Source of the DNA: Craspedostauros australis
Lineage: Eukaryota > Bacillariophyta > Bacillariophyceae > Mastogloiales > Achnanthaceae
Assembly (NCBI GenBank): GCA_026770025.1
Contig: JAMXDE010000017.1
Coordinates: forward strand, 1,240,001-1,304,000
Direction: 5' to 3'
DNA length: 64,000 bases
This document shows, piece by piece, positions 46,401 through 56,100 of this stretch. The position numbers were made by a program, and so were the translations under genes. Under the pieces are notes generated by a model, which searched no databases, was not told where the DNA came from, and was given only the letters and a program-made list of their open reading frames with translations. Numbering within the stretch: the first letter of the stretch is position 1; every line of letters starts with the position of its first letter.

Positions 46401-48017
46401 CTTGATTGTTGTTGTGGTAGTGGGGTGGAGTGGGGTGGAGTGATTGCTGTGTTGCGGTTGTTGATTTTGGATCTGTTGATGAGATGAATTTATGAGGAGA
46501 GAGTTGCCCGAAGGTGAGGATGGAAGACTTGTGTGGTGATTTGTGACGCAGAACGCTGTTTGTTGCGCGGTGGTTTTGGCAGGCATCAAGTGGGATGCGT
46601 CGGCTCTTCTCATCGGAATATCTATTGCGAACAGTACCTCGTTGCAGACGAAGCGAATCGGTCGAATGACTCTGCGATAATTTAATGGACTGGCGGCTTT
46701 TTCCCCGTTTTATTGCTTCCTTGTTGTTGTTGTTACTGATTTTTCTGAGGTGTTGGCTTCACCACCTTCGGTGCAACTGTGAGGCACACGCGTCGACTTT
46801 GTGACAGTCACAATCCCGTTCGGTGGGTTGTGACGGTTTTTAATACCCAAAGAAGGTTCAACCTCAAGCTTGTGACTTCTTTCGTTTGGATTGTCCGTTA
46901 CACCGGTACTCATTTCTCCGTCGGGGTCTTTGCTTTCTCTCTTTTTGTTCCCGCTATCGTGTGTGTCTTGTTGGTGCAAGGCTACGTGGACCAGCACCAC
47001 GTACATGACCCACACGCCACACAACAGTGGAATGGCTGAGGTGGTTGCGGTCAAGGCACCTATTTCATGTTCGTACGAGTGTTACTATATTATGTAACAT
47101 CATGTGTTCTGCAGGTTGATGTTCGGAGGTACGAGTGCATTGGATACAGTATCTGTCGACCAATAGGTTGTTAGTTGCGGACAATCGGTACATCGTAGCG
47201 TGCAGCGTGTACCATGCCATGTTCGGCCACGTTAGCGCACCACGCATATGAAGGATCACAAGGCGCGGGCGGAAGTGTTAGAGCATGGCATGTGTGGATA
47301 ATCTTATGGCAATAGATGTTGGAAAATAGAAATAGCATCCTTTACTCATTAGGTTTGTTTTGTTCCATCGTACATGTGGCATGTGGCATGTGGCATGCGG
47401 CATGCGGTGTGTTGCGTGTGTCGCGGGTGAAAGCAGCGAAGCCATGGCACAGTGAATGTCAAAGGTTCTTAGCAGTAGAAAATGGACACTCGAAGGACCC
47501 ATCCATCGTCGCCCTCCGTCTTCATTCACACTAGTACGTGCATTATAGCAGAGACACCATTGCCAGCGAGAAGTTGGAATTGCCATGACCGTTCTATCCG
47601 CCCGGAGAGGTGATGCGCTCTGCTGGTGGAAAGGTTCGAACCTATTCGGAAGACGGAGGTATGCTCCAATGTCGGAGAATGATGGAATGCAAGCGCAGTG
47701 CACTCGAATGCTCGCTTGCGCGAAGTAGATATGTGTGCATATGTACCATCTACTATACGGTTCTAATGTTACAGGGGTGAATGCATCCCCAGGTGTTCGT
47801 CCGCATTCATCTTCATATGAGAGCTCGGTTGTGTCTACGGTTGCCGATGCGGACGCTCGACTTTCTATGCCAGAGTGCATTGCAGTTCGACGAAGTCTCT
47901 CGTGTAAGAATTTATGGATTTCTCCCAGACTCGCAAGGACGTTGCCAGCAGCAGCAGCAGCAATGGGGATTTATGCCATGTTGCTGCGGAGATTTGTCCT
48001 TTCCTTTCTGAAGTCGG
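46401..48017. other. intergenic, 1.6 kb
   Basis: Promoter side of the minus-strand gene ending at 45780, plus unassigned sequence. A short (CATGTGG)n minisatellite lies at 47373-47410. Open frames up to 200 codons here (47278-47880, minus) show no motif. Confidence 0.5.
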
Positions 48018-48925
48018 TCAAACAGCGAGTTCATCTTTCTTGAGCGCATCCGATTCTTGGGCTGAGCTTGATGAATCGACCTCAACATCCTCAGACGTGT
48101 TGTTTGCCGCTTGCGCGACGCTGTGACCTATTTGGCAGTGTGCTGTTGCTGGTATGGGTGGTGGTGGTGATGTCAGTGCTGATGGGGTCATTGATGACGC
48201 CTCGATGATGCTTGGATCGTGCGTTGGGGATGCGAGATCGCCATGCAGCACGGTTATGCCATCTCACCCAAGGAGTCGGCATCGGCATCGGCATCGGACT
48301 CAGACTCCGAGCCGTCTTGGGCCGAACCATTCTCCAACTCGACCCTGCCTGCGCGCATGCCCTCGGCTATTCCCTTGCACAAGACGGTTGTTTGGCCTTG
48401 CTGGAAGCGCCTCATTTGTCGTCGGGCCACCAACGCAATGAGAAGCATTCCTAGGAAGAATCCGGCATATATCCCCGCATTGAATCCCTGCTTCTGCGTG
48501 GACGGTTGTGTGGAATCCTGGTTGGCCTCCGCATCCGTCTGCGAGATGAGTGACTTGCTGTGGTCGAAGATGCCATGTCCCTGACTGGCTCTGATATGCG
48601 GCGAGGCTTCCGCCATCTTGGGGCCGAGGCTCGGGAGTTCCTTCTGCTTGTCACCTTCTTCTGTGACGCTCTCCGACGATGATAGTGAAGGAGAAGCGGC
48701 GGCGGCGGCAGCCATTTCCTCCTGGGCGCAGGAGATGTCGCAGCTACCTGGTTCGGTGCGGCCACCGGCACTCTTCCGAGCGGAATCGCCACGTTTTGAG
48801 GCACCCTGCCGTGTTCTCGTATTCTGCTGGTCTCTGTGTTGCGAAAAGACGGTGCCCTGCTGAGCGCCGTTGGCGGCAGAGACTGTGGAAGTCTTGCGGT
48901 GGCGTTTGATGACGTGCGCTGTCAT
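48018..48925 (-). CDS. single-pass membrane protein of unknown function
   Basis: Exon 1 (48925-48268) ends at G|GTGAGA and exon 2 (48127-48018) starts after CAAATAG|. They join as GGT and replace a premature stop with HSVAQAANNTSEDVEV..., giving 255 residues. The N-terminal 150 residues are polar and Ser/Gln-rich with a Glu cluster. One membrane helix (about 151-168, AGIYAGFFLGMLLIALVA) is followed by RRQMRRFQ, which predicts the C-terminal side in the cytosol. The C-terminal part is acidic with a (Ser/Asp/Ala)n run encoded by GAxGCC repeats, and ends KKDELAV. No known domain was recognised. Confidence 0.62.
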
Positions 48926-49755
48926 GTTGGATTGGGGTAGGCTGGATGCGCGTTAAAGTGATGTGAAGTCTGAGAAGGAGATGGGTTTGGTATTGGCTTT
49001 TGCTGTTGGCTTTGTTATTCGTTTGGGAGGCGTCTACGATTGGAAGTGCTTGTGAGTTTGCGATTGCGCTGGAGTTGATGGTTGCGATTTTGTGGGTGCG
49101 ATGTCATCTGTGATGCTTCTGTGCTCCTTCTGTGATGGGTCGCATGGAGGTACTCTGCGCACATACATACGCACATACATACGATTACGGCATCGCATCA
49201 TGCTCCATGTTGTTGGTGATGGCGGTGATGTCGATGCACGGAGGGATGCACGGAGAGGACCGCCGATGATGATGATCAACACGAGAGACGCACGGATGTT
49301 GTTCCTGTTTGTTTGCCGAAATTCGACAATCACACCGCCAACACGACACGTGACAAGAATGGATGTTCTTGCGAGAACACAAACAAGTCATCCGGCTCGT
49401 GTATCGATTAATTTAGCTACGATTTCTGTCGACTTGAAACTCAACGCTCGGGATTTGATTCGCAACGGTCGATGCGTCATTGTCGTCTGACGACTCCTTC
49501 GATACGATTGTTTCTCAAGATTCTCCGGGAATGAGCCAGTCTTGGACTCAACAAAACATGAGAACGTGTTTGGATCCACGTCTTGGGAATCATCTTTGTT
49601 GTTGCTGTGTTTCTTTCAAAGTTGGATACGGTGAGCTGTGAGCTATGAGTACTCCAGTATGATAGTGTTGCATTACTATAAATCACATGACATTGCATTA
49701 TCTTGCATTGCACTGTCTTGATGAGAGGTTGAAGGAGAAGACCGGGAGTGAAGAA
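48926..49755. other. intergenic, 0.8 kb
   Basis: Contains a short direct repeat of acatacatacg (49161-49181). The 132-codon plus-strand frame at 49092-49490 lacks motifs. No gene called. Confidence 0.5.
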
Positions 49756-50961
49756 TCAAAGCATGGCGTTGTTGATGTCAGGACCGGCCGTCGTGACAGC
49801 CTGCAAATCGTCGAGGTCTGACGAATGGTAGAGATCGAGCGTGGTGCTGCTGCTGCCCATGTCGGCACGCGACATCCTCGTTCTTTTGGTGACGGAATGC
49901 GTGCGCATCAGGCCATCCTCCGTGATGTCGGCATTCTTCCGACGGCGCTGGAAGAGACGACGCCGTCGCAACAAGGTGAAAGACAAAGCGGACAGCAACG
50001 TGGAGGTCACCATCGCCACCGACGCGATTCTCGCCCGCAGCTTGCTTCTGCGGCGTGTCTCGCTTTCGTAGTCGACGACGACTGAGGCGCTGGCTTCGAA
50101 GTCTGCGTTTGCGCTGCTGTTGCTGCTGGTGCCGCTATCGGTCTCGTTGCCTCTGTTATCGTCGCTGCGCACATTCGTGATGGGAATGGGTTGGTGCATG
50201 ACAGCCAAACTATGTTGGTGCGCGGTTGCTTGTTGGCGTGCTGTCTGCGATTGCGATGGTGACCGCACGTTCGGTTGGCCTGTTGGAGTCGCGATAGCAT
50301 TTGATGAAGCTGCAGATGCGTTCATACTTCTATTTGCCAATTGCGCAGGTGTCTGCGTTGCTGTTGATTGGCACATTGCGAATAGGATGTCGAATGGATT
50401 CGTCAAGGCGGAACCATTACCGTCAGTGATGATGGTAGTAGCTGCACCATGAGCAGGAGCAGCAGCAGCAGAAGTAGCTGGGGAAGCCATTGCGAGGGTA
50501 GCAGTGCGGTTGTTGACCTCGATTGTGGCAGTGCTTAGATCAGATGCTTGATTCGCAACCATCAGATGGTCGTGCCGCAGATTATGAGCTTCATTCTTCG
50601 GCGAGAAACCATTGCCTATCATCGCATCTTGGTCGCTCACCGAATGATGATCGCTCACGTCAGTGCTCGCACTCTCTGTTGCGCTAATGTTGCTTGTTCG
50701 CATACTCGTAGTCGCACTCGCAGTGGGAGGTTGTTGGTGTTTGTTTCTGTTGCTGTTTGTATGGCCAGTAGTGTACCTACGCGGAGAAGCGTCCTCATTG
50801 GCTTTGTTGGTGGTACCGTTTGTGGTGTCATTTGTCGCTATGACAGCATGGGAAGGATCAGCATCGGTGACTTCGAATGGATGAATCTCCTTCTCATCCG
50901 GGAGCCGCTGCACTCTCGCATCAGATCCTATCACAGCCACTCTGCTGCTTGAGGCTCCCAT
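49756..50961 (-). CDS. putative N-myristoylated single-TM protein
   Basis: A single exon of 401 residues starting MGASSSRVAV. Gly2 followed by small residues and Ser6 fits an N-myristoylation signal (inference). Residues 20-300 are Ser/Thr/Asn/Ala-rich and probably disordered. A single hydrophobic stretch near 320-337 (ASVAMVTSTLLSALSFTLL) is flanked by RRRSKLRAR and RRRRLFQRRRK, and a Ser/Thr-rich tail follows. A lipid anchor at one end and a strongly basic-flanked helix at the other would tether both ends to membranes. No domain is recognised. Confidence 0.55.
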   Translation of the reverse strand: MGASSSRVAVIGSDARVQRLPDEKEIHPFEVTDADPSHAVIATNDTTNGTTNKANEDASPRRYTTGHTNSNRNKHQQPPTASATTSMRTSNISATESASTDVSDHHSVSDQDAMIGNGFSPKNEAHNLRHDHLMVANQASDLSTATIEVNNRTATLAMASPATSAAAAPAHGAATTIITDGNGSALTNPFDILFAMCQSTATQTPAQLANRSMNASAASSNAIATPTGQPNVRSPSQSQTARQQATAHQHSLAVMHQPIPITNVRSDDNRGNETDSGTSSNSSANADFEASASVVVDYESETRRRSKLRARIASVAMVTSTLLSALSFTLLRRRRLFQRRRKNADITEDGLMRTHSVTKRTRMSRADMGSSSTTLDLYHSSDLDDLQAVTTAGPDINNAML

Positions 50962-51610
50962 TGTCGATCGTTGCTGTTGCTCTGCTGTTGCTCTGCTTGA
51001 GTGTCGATGCTCCTCTGTTGTGTGTCAACAAAGTTGATTGCCTCGCTGTTCTCGTTCGTGTTGTCCCTTTGAAGCCCTTTGCGAAAGTGCGACCTATGAT
51101 CTCTGCTTCGCTTGTCCGCCCTGCCACTGTCGATACTCGTGCGTGGCGACGAATGGCATGAAGACCGAGTTTGGCACGATCATTCCTGTTGTTCCTGAAG
51201 TTGTTGGTTGTCTCGTTCACTGTCACGGTTGCGTTCGTACGCGAAGGCATAGTCCGAGGACAGTTCGCGAAAGCAGTGCCGACGCGACATTGTGAATTCG
51301 GACACTCTTCCGTGTTTAAAGGTGGATAACGGTGCATCCACGCGCGGGAGCCGAATGGAATAACGTTTAATAACGGTCTCGAGGTTGTCGGCGCCAGCAG
51401 AGACGCGCAGAGGATGATGGAATCTGATGACAAACAAACACGTGCTCATTCTTGTGACATCAAAGGAACAGGAGAGTCTTCTTGCTGGTCTCTTGCGGCA
51501 GACTTGCTTGTACCCACAAGCATTCACATGAGACATACCATATTCTACAACATATTATACAACACACGATCAACTCACCCATCTGCAGCATAGTTCAGCA
51601 AAAGAAGACA
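50962..51610. other. divergent intergenic region, 0.65 kb
   Basis: Between the start of the minus-strand gene at 50961 and the plus-strand start at 51611. It contains TTGCTGTTGCTCTG repeats at 50972-50998 like those at 41336. A 170-codon minus-strand frame (50921-51433) is not supported. Confidence 0.5.
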
Positions 51611-51805
51611 ATGGTGAACCCATCATCGACAAGCGACGTGACGATCAACGAACTACGGGTGGCTCAGGCGGAGCTCGACAGCGGGAACACCGATGGCGAG
51701 GTTTACCTGCGTCTGTCGGAGGGTGCCGTGGCCTTCTGCACGCAGAGACAATCCGTGCAGCAGCACGTTGATCAGCATCTGCGATCGGCCGTCCTCAATG
51801 ACTGA
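51611..51805 (+). CDS. 64-residue protein, possibly prefoldin-like
   Basis: Starts at the ATG in AAGACAATGG and reads MVNPSSTSDVTINELRVAQA... for 64 residues. The layout is helix, a turn with NTDGE, a strand pair (VYLRLSEGAVAFC), then a second helix (QSVQQHVDQHL). This recalls the beta-hairpin between two coiled-coil helices of prefoldin-like subunits, though it is much shorter than a normal prefoldin of 110-150 residues. The assignment is weak; the frame is clean and its codon bias is like that of confirmed genes. Confidence 0.45.
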   Translation: MVNPSSTSDVTINELRVAQAELDSGNTDGEVYLRLSEGAVAFCTQRQSVQQHVDQHLRSAVLND

Positions 51806-52208
51806 GTGCTTCGGCTGGAACAACGCCAGGAATGGGCTTGCCTCTTCGTCTCCTTCAGTTGCGGTTGGCGAAGGGCGGCGGATGATGGTGTTCCACAGTG
51901 AGACAGACTGTTGGAACTGAAATGTTAAAGATCTTGAATGGATTGCAAACTCCCACTACTGTCTACTGGCGAGAGAGAGAGAGTAACATGAATCGCTACG
52001 ACATTTCACAACATTATCATCATAATACAATATAATATAATGTAATCCCATCCTCTCCTTTCACTTGTTCTCGTGTTGCATTGTACTGCATGATAGGTGT
52101 CCTCAATTGCCTCGACGGAGAACGGACATGATGTCATTGATTGATTGACGAGAACGCATCACAAGTCGAATCCTCTCTCTCTCTCTCTCTGTGGCCACGA
52201 AGACAGCA
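51806..52208. other. intergenic, 0.4 kb between converging genes
   Basis: Contains GA and CT runs (51969-51984 and 52172-52189) and an AT-rich 3' flank near 52020-52045. No gene. Confidence 0.6.
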
Positions 52209-52799
52209 TCATTTGGCACTGCTGGCCAAGTTCTTGCGCACCAAATCTTCCAGGACACGCAGACGGAGGGTTTGCAGCATCTCATCCTTGCCTGGCGAAT
52301 AGAAGGGAAAGAAGAAGAGCGCCACGTTGAAGATGGGCGCCAGCGGTATGGACGTGGGCAACATGCCCGTTGCGTAAAAAGAGGCCTCCGCGACGGCCAT
52401 TGCGGGCGGTGCGCTGTCCTTGCTTCCATCGACGGTGTTGACGACGGAACCGTTGGATAGCTTGATGTCCAGCACATCGAGCCACTCCTTCTTGGTCCAC
52501 GTTCGGACGTGCACATGGTCGGCCGTGGCCTTTGTGATTTGGCAGCAGGGAACGCACAGATCCGCGCGTTGATCCGAGTTGAGACCCTTGATTACGGCGA
52601 CGATTGCGTCGGACGCCTGCTGCGGCGTGGCGTTGGGAAAGAGCCAGGTCTTGGAGTCGCTGTTGAACGACAAGAATCTGCCCACCCAATTGCCCGGTGC
52701 GAGGGCGTCCTGCAGCGGCGATTGGACCTTGGAGAGCCAGGAGAGCTGCATGTTCTCGGATGGGGCGTCCGCTGGTGGTGCTGGTGCTGTCGCTGGCAT
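52209..52799 (-). CDS. conserved protein of unknown function, retroelement in its promoter
   Basis: From the ATG of MPATAPAPPADAPS the frame gives 196 residues; the frame is open further upstream to 52883, but that part overlaps the retrotransposon junction and cannot be ancestral coding. After a Pro/Ala leader the chain looks globular: WLSKVQSPLQDAL, a strand-rich middle (HVHVRTWTKKEWLDVLDIKL) and a hydrophobic stretch (SIPLAPIFNVALFFFPFYSP) near residues 150-170 that may insert in a membrane or line a lipid pocket. No family can be named. A copia element starts only 73 bp upstream of this ATG, in the opposite promoter direction from the light-harvesting gene, so expression may be altered. 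Confidence 0.65.
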   Translation of the reverse strand: MPATAPAPPADAPSENMQLSWLSKVQSPLQDALAPGNWVGRFLSFNSDSKTWLFPNATPQQASDAIVAVIKGLNSDQRADLCVPCCQITKATADHVHVRTWTKKEWLDVLDIKLSNGSVVNTVDGSKDSAPPAMAVAEASFYATGMLPTSIPLAPIFNVALFFFPFYSPGKDEMLQTLRLRVLEDLVRKNLASSAK

Positions 52800-52867
52800 G
52801 GTGCTGTTTGTCGTTGCTATTCCAAGTTCGTTCTTGATTTGGGATGTGATCGTGTTGCAATTATGTC

Positions 52868-52872
52868 GACAT
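52868..52872. other. 5-bp target-site duplication (left)
   Basis: GACAT directly left of the element; the same GACAT stands at 58241-58245 directly right of it. A perfect 5-bp duplication is the usual mark of copia integrase. Confidence 0.95.
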
Positions 52873-53127
52873 TGTTGATACAACAGTTCAGTGTCGGTCC
52901 CCTACCCAGCTATAAGCTGAAGGGTGGAACCAGAGCTGATGCTGTGTGATGTCAATGCTGTGTAATTCGATCGGATACTGTTTGTTTGATTTTATGAGTG
53001 GTCTGTGTTGGTTTTGGTTTGGCTGTTTTCTGCGTTCGTTGTGTTTTTCTCTGGCTCTGCGTCGTTTTGCGCCTTTGGGTCATTACGTGCGACGGACGGA
53101 TGCTGACGATTGGCCAGTGCACCAACA
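52873..53127 (-). repeat. 3' LTR (255 bp)
   Basis: On the plus strand it begins TGTTGATACAACAG and ends GTGCACCAACA. It holds the last 45 codons and stop of the polyprotein (stop at 52994-52992) followed at once by the putative self-primer complement (52991-52976). No strong polypurine tract precedes it. Confidence 0.95.
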
Positions 53128-56100
53128 CACTCCTGTGATGCCAATAGAGCTTCCTTGTATGTCTTTGGCCTGTTGGCATCATATGCGTTTCGATTTAGGA
53201 TGGCGTCCCTGAATGCCCTGAATTTGGATCCCTGGAGCGGCTTCGTGAAGAAGTCGCCGATCATATCATCGGTAGGGCAGTATTTGACTCTGATCTCATT
53301 TCTGCTGATGCGGTCGTGAACGAAGAAGTATCGCATGCTGATGTGTCTGGTCCTTTTTCCGCTTGACTTGCGCCCGTTGTTTTCCAGCAGCATTGCGCTC
53401 TGGTTGTCTTGGTGAAGGGTGGATGGCTCGGTCTTGATCCCCTGTTCCTGTAGGAAATACCTTGTCCACAGCACCTGTGGCATCACATCATCGACAGCGA
53501 CAAGCTCCGCTTCTGTCGAACTTTTGGTGTTGAGCTTTTGCTTGGATGATGTGGAGTAGATGGCGCCTGCTCCGGTGGACATGTGCGCCCCCGTGTGGCT
53601 CCGCATGTCGTTGTGGACGCCGAACGCACCGTCTACCCACCACTGTGTGTCCTCCAGGCTGGATCCACCAAGGGTGAGTGTCATGTCTTGCGTCGCTCGT
53701 AGGTATTTGATCGTGCGAGCAAGCTTCTTGTAGTCGTCTTCATCTGGGCTTTTGACCCTGGTACAGAGGAAGGACACAGCAGTTTGGATATCTGGTCTTG
53801 CGCGCTTGCTCAGGAAGAGGAGTTTGGCAACGATGTGGTGGAAGAGGTCCTTGGTGTCTTCGTCGAGTGCCTTTGGGTTTTCGTGGTTGATGTCGAAGAG
53901 ATGGTTGGCTGCAGGCGTGACTGCATGTCCTCCCATGTTTGCTGGCACTCCTGCAAGAATACCACTGATGTATTCTGACATGTCGATTCTCACATGTCCT
54001 GGTTGTGTGTAGTCAAGCAACATGCCAAGGTAGTCATGCTGCTTGCCGCACTTGACGGTGAGCGGAGTTCGTTTTCCGTACGCCACATTCAGCATCTTGA
54101 TTACATCGTCAACCACCGATGGGTCCACATGTGAGATTTTCAAATCGTCAACATGCCATACGATGGTGCATTGTTTCCCTTTCACTGACTTGTTGGCCAC
54201 ACACCAGTCATACGGATTGATGGTGAAGCCGTCAGCAACAAGGGTGGCGGTGAGATCCTTCCACCACTGTAGTGCCGCCTTCAACGTTCCATACAGCGCG
54301 CGCGTGAGTTTCACGTATATTGCCGATTGTCCCCTCTTCTTGTGCACATATTCTTCGTACACTTCGGGTGCCACCTTGGCGAGCAGCTCAGCCATCCTTC
54401 CTTCAATCAGCACGTGCACGATGTCTCCGTCGTCGAACTTGGTTTGCAGAAATGCGCCTGGCACATCCACTGTTGCAACGTCACGGTTCTCATGGGCATC
54501 GGTGACGCAAGTGAGCATGAGCCCAAGGAGAGACACAGTGGGAGAGCTGGTCTCTTCCTTGGTCATGTATAGTCGTTGTTTCCTGCCATCAGCGCAACCA
54601 CGACCCTTGATGACGCCGTTGCGTTTCTCTTTCAGGTACATCAGGTAGCGCAGAGCCTTGCAACGTTCATCATGAGAGAGCTCGTGCCAGTGTTTGGGTT
54701 CGAACCCTTCCATTTCGTGGACCTGCTGCAATTCCTTGCTGATGGCGTCTTCGCCGCGTTCATGAAATTGTCGGAGCCCTTGCTTCCAGTTCATCTGTTC
54801 AGTGACGAACGTGCATGCTTCAATGTGGTTGTGTGTTTCATTGTTTGCATCTTCGGATAGGATTGTGATGGTAGCATGTGTGTCTCCACGACCGGTGTGA
54901 TGCAGTTCGCTGTAGTCAATGCGTGGTCCCCGTCTCGTGGTCATGGGGTGTGTTGATGTCTGTTCTGGCGGCTGATGCGCATCGGGTTGTCCATTTCCAG
55001 CCTCGATATTCTCCTCGTCTGCCAGTTGTGGTGCATCATCAATGATTAGTGGCAGGTCCGCAATGATCGGTGGCAGGACATTTGCATCCTCAACACCATT
55101 ATTGCTGTCGCCATCATCATCATCATTGCCGTCGCTGTCATCTGAGCTGCCATCCGATTCGGTTCCGTTGGATGCCTCCGATTCGCTGTCGCTGCTCCCA
55201 TCATCGCCGTCCTCGTCGTCGAGGCTGTCTTCGTCCGTGTCCTCGCTTGATTCTGATTCGCTGTCGGATTCACTGTCACTATCGCTGTCACTGTCACTGT
55301 CGTCATCATCATCATCTTCATCATGGACAGGGTACAGCTCCACACCGCGCTGATAGGAGAACTTCAGGGTTTGATTCGTTTTTGCACGTTTCGCCATGCC
55401 ATGGACATGGTCGATGACGGATTGGGGCATGGGTACTTCCGTCCACGATCTGCGGTGTAGTCGCATGCCAGTCTCCAGACTGATGAAGAGATAACCACCT
55501 TGGTCGTTTCCTGACGGCCTGACTGCGATAGCACCGACGGTTCGTGGCTGCATTGTGTTGTCATGCTGCTCGTGCGTTTGCACATAGCTGCCGAATTCAA
55601 GACGACAGTGTGCATTGTAATTCAGCTTGCGGCCCACGACTATTTCCGATGGGCTCATTCGCTTGCTGACCCCGTTCTGATGAGGGAACATGTTGAGCCA
55701 ATACACAGCATGATGTACCATCTCGATGATGAGGATGGGTGGGTAGTGTTTGAATGGAAGTGCGTGATACGTAGATCGCACGCGTTCCTTGATGGTTCGG
55801 ATGTACCGTTCCACTTCTGGTACGTGTTCGTCCCGCGATGTCACATTCACTCCAACACCTCGCTCGGCCAGTTCGCCACGTAGGGATTCGAATTGGTTGT
55901 CTGCCATGATGATTGTGACACGGAACCCTCGCTGCTTGTAGAGTTGGATGATGTTGTGGAATTGTTTGGTGAGGACTGTGTTTGATGCAGAATCGAGTTT
56001 TGCGACTGTGCCGAACTTGATGTGCTTGGCGATGGAGACCAGGAACTTGATGCCATTGACAACCATGATGTCGACTGACAATTGTACGTTGCGATATTGC

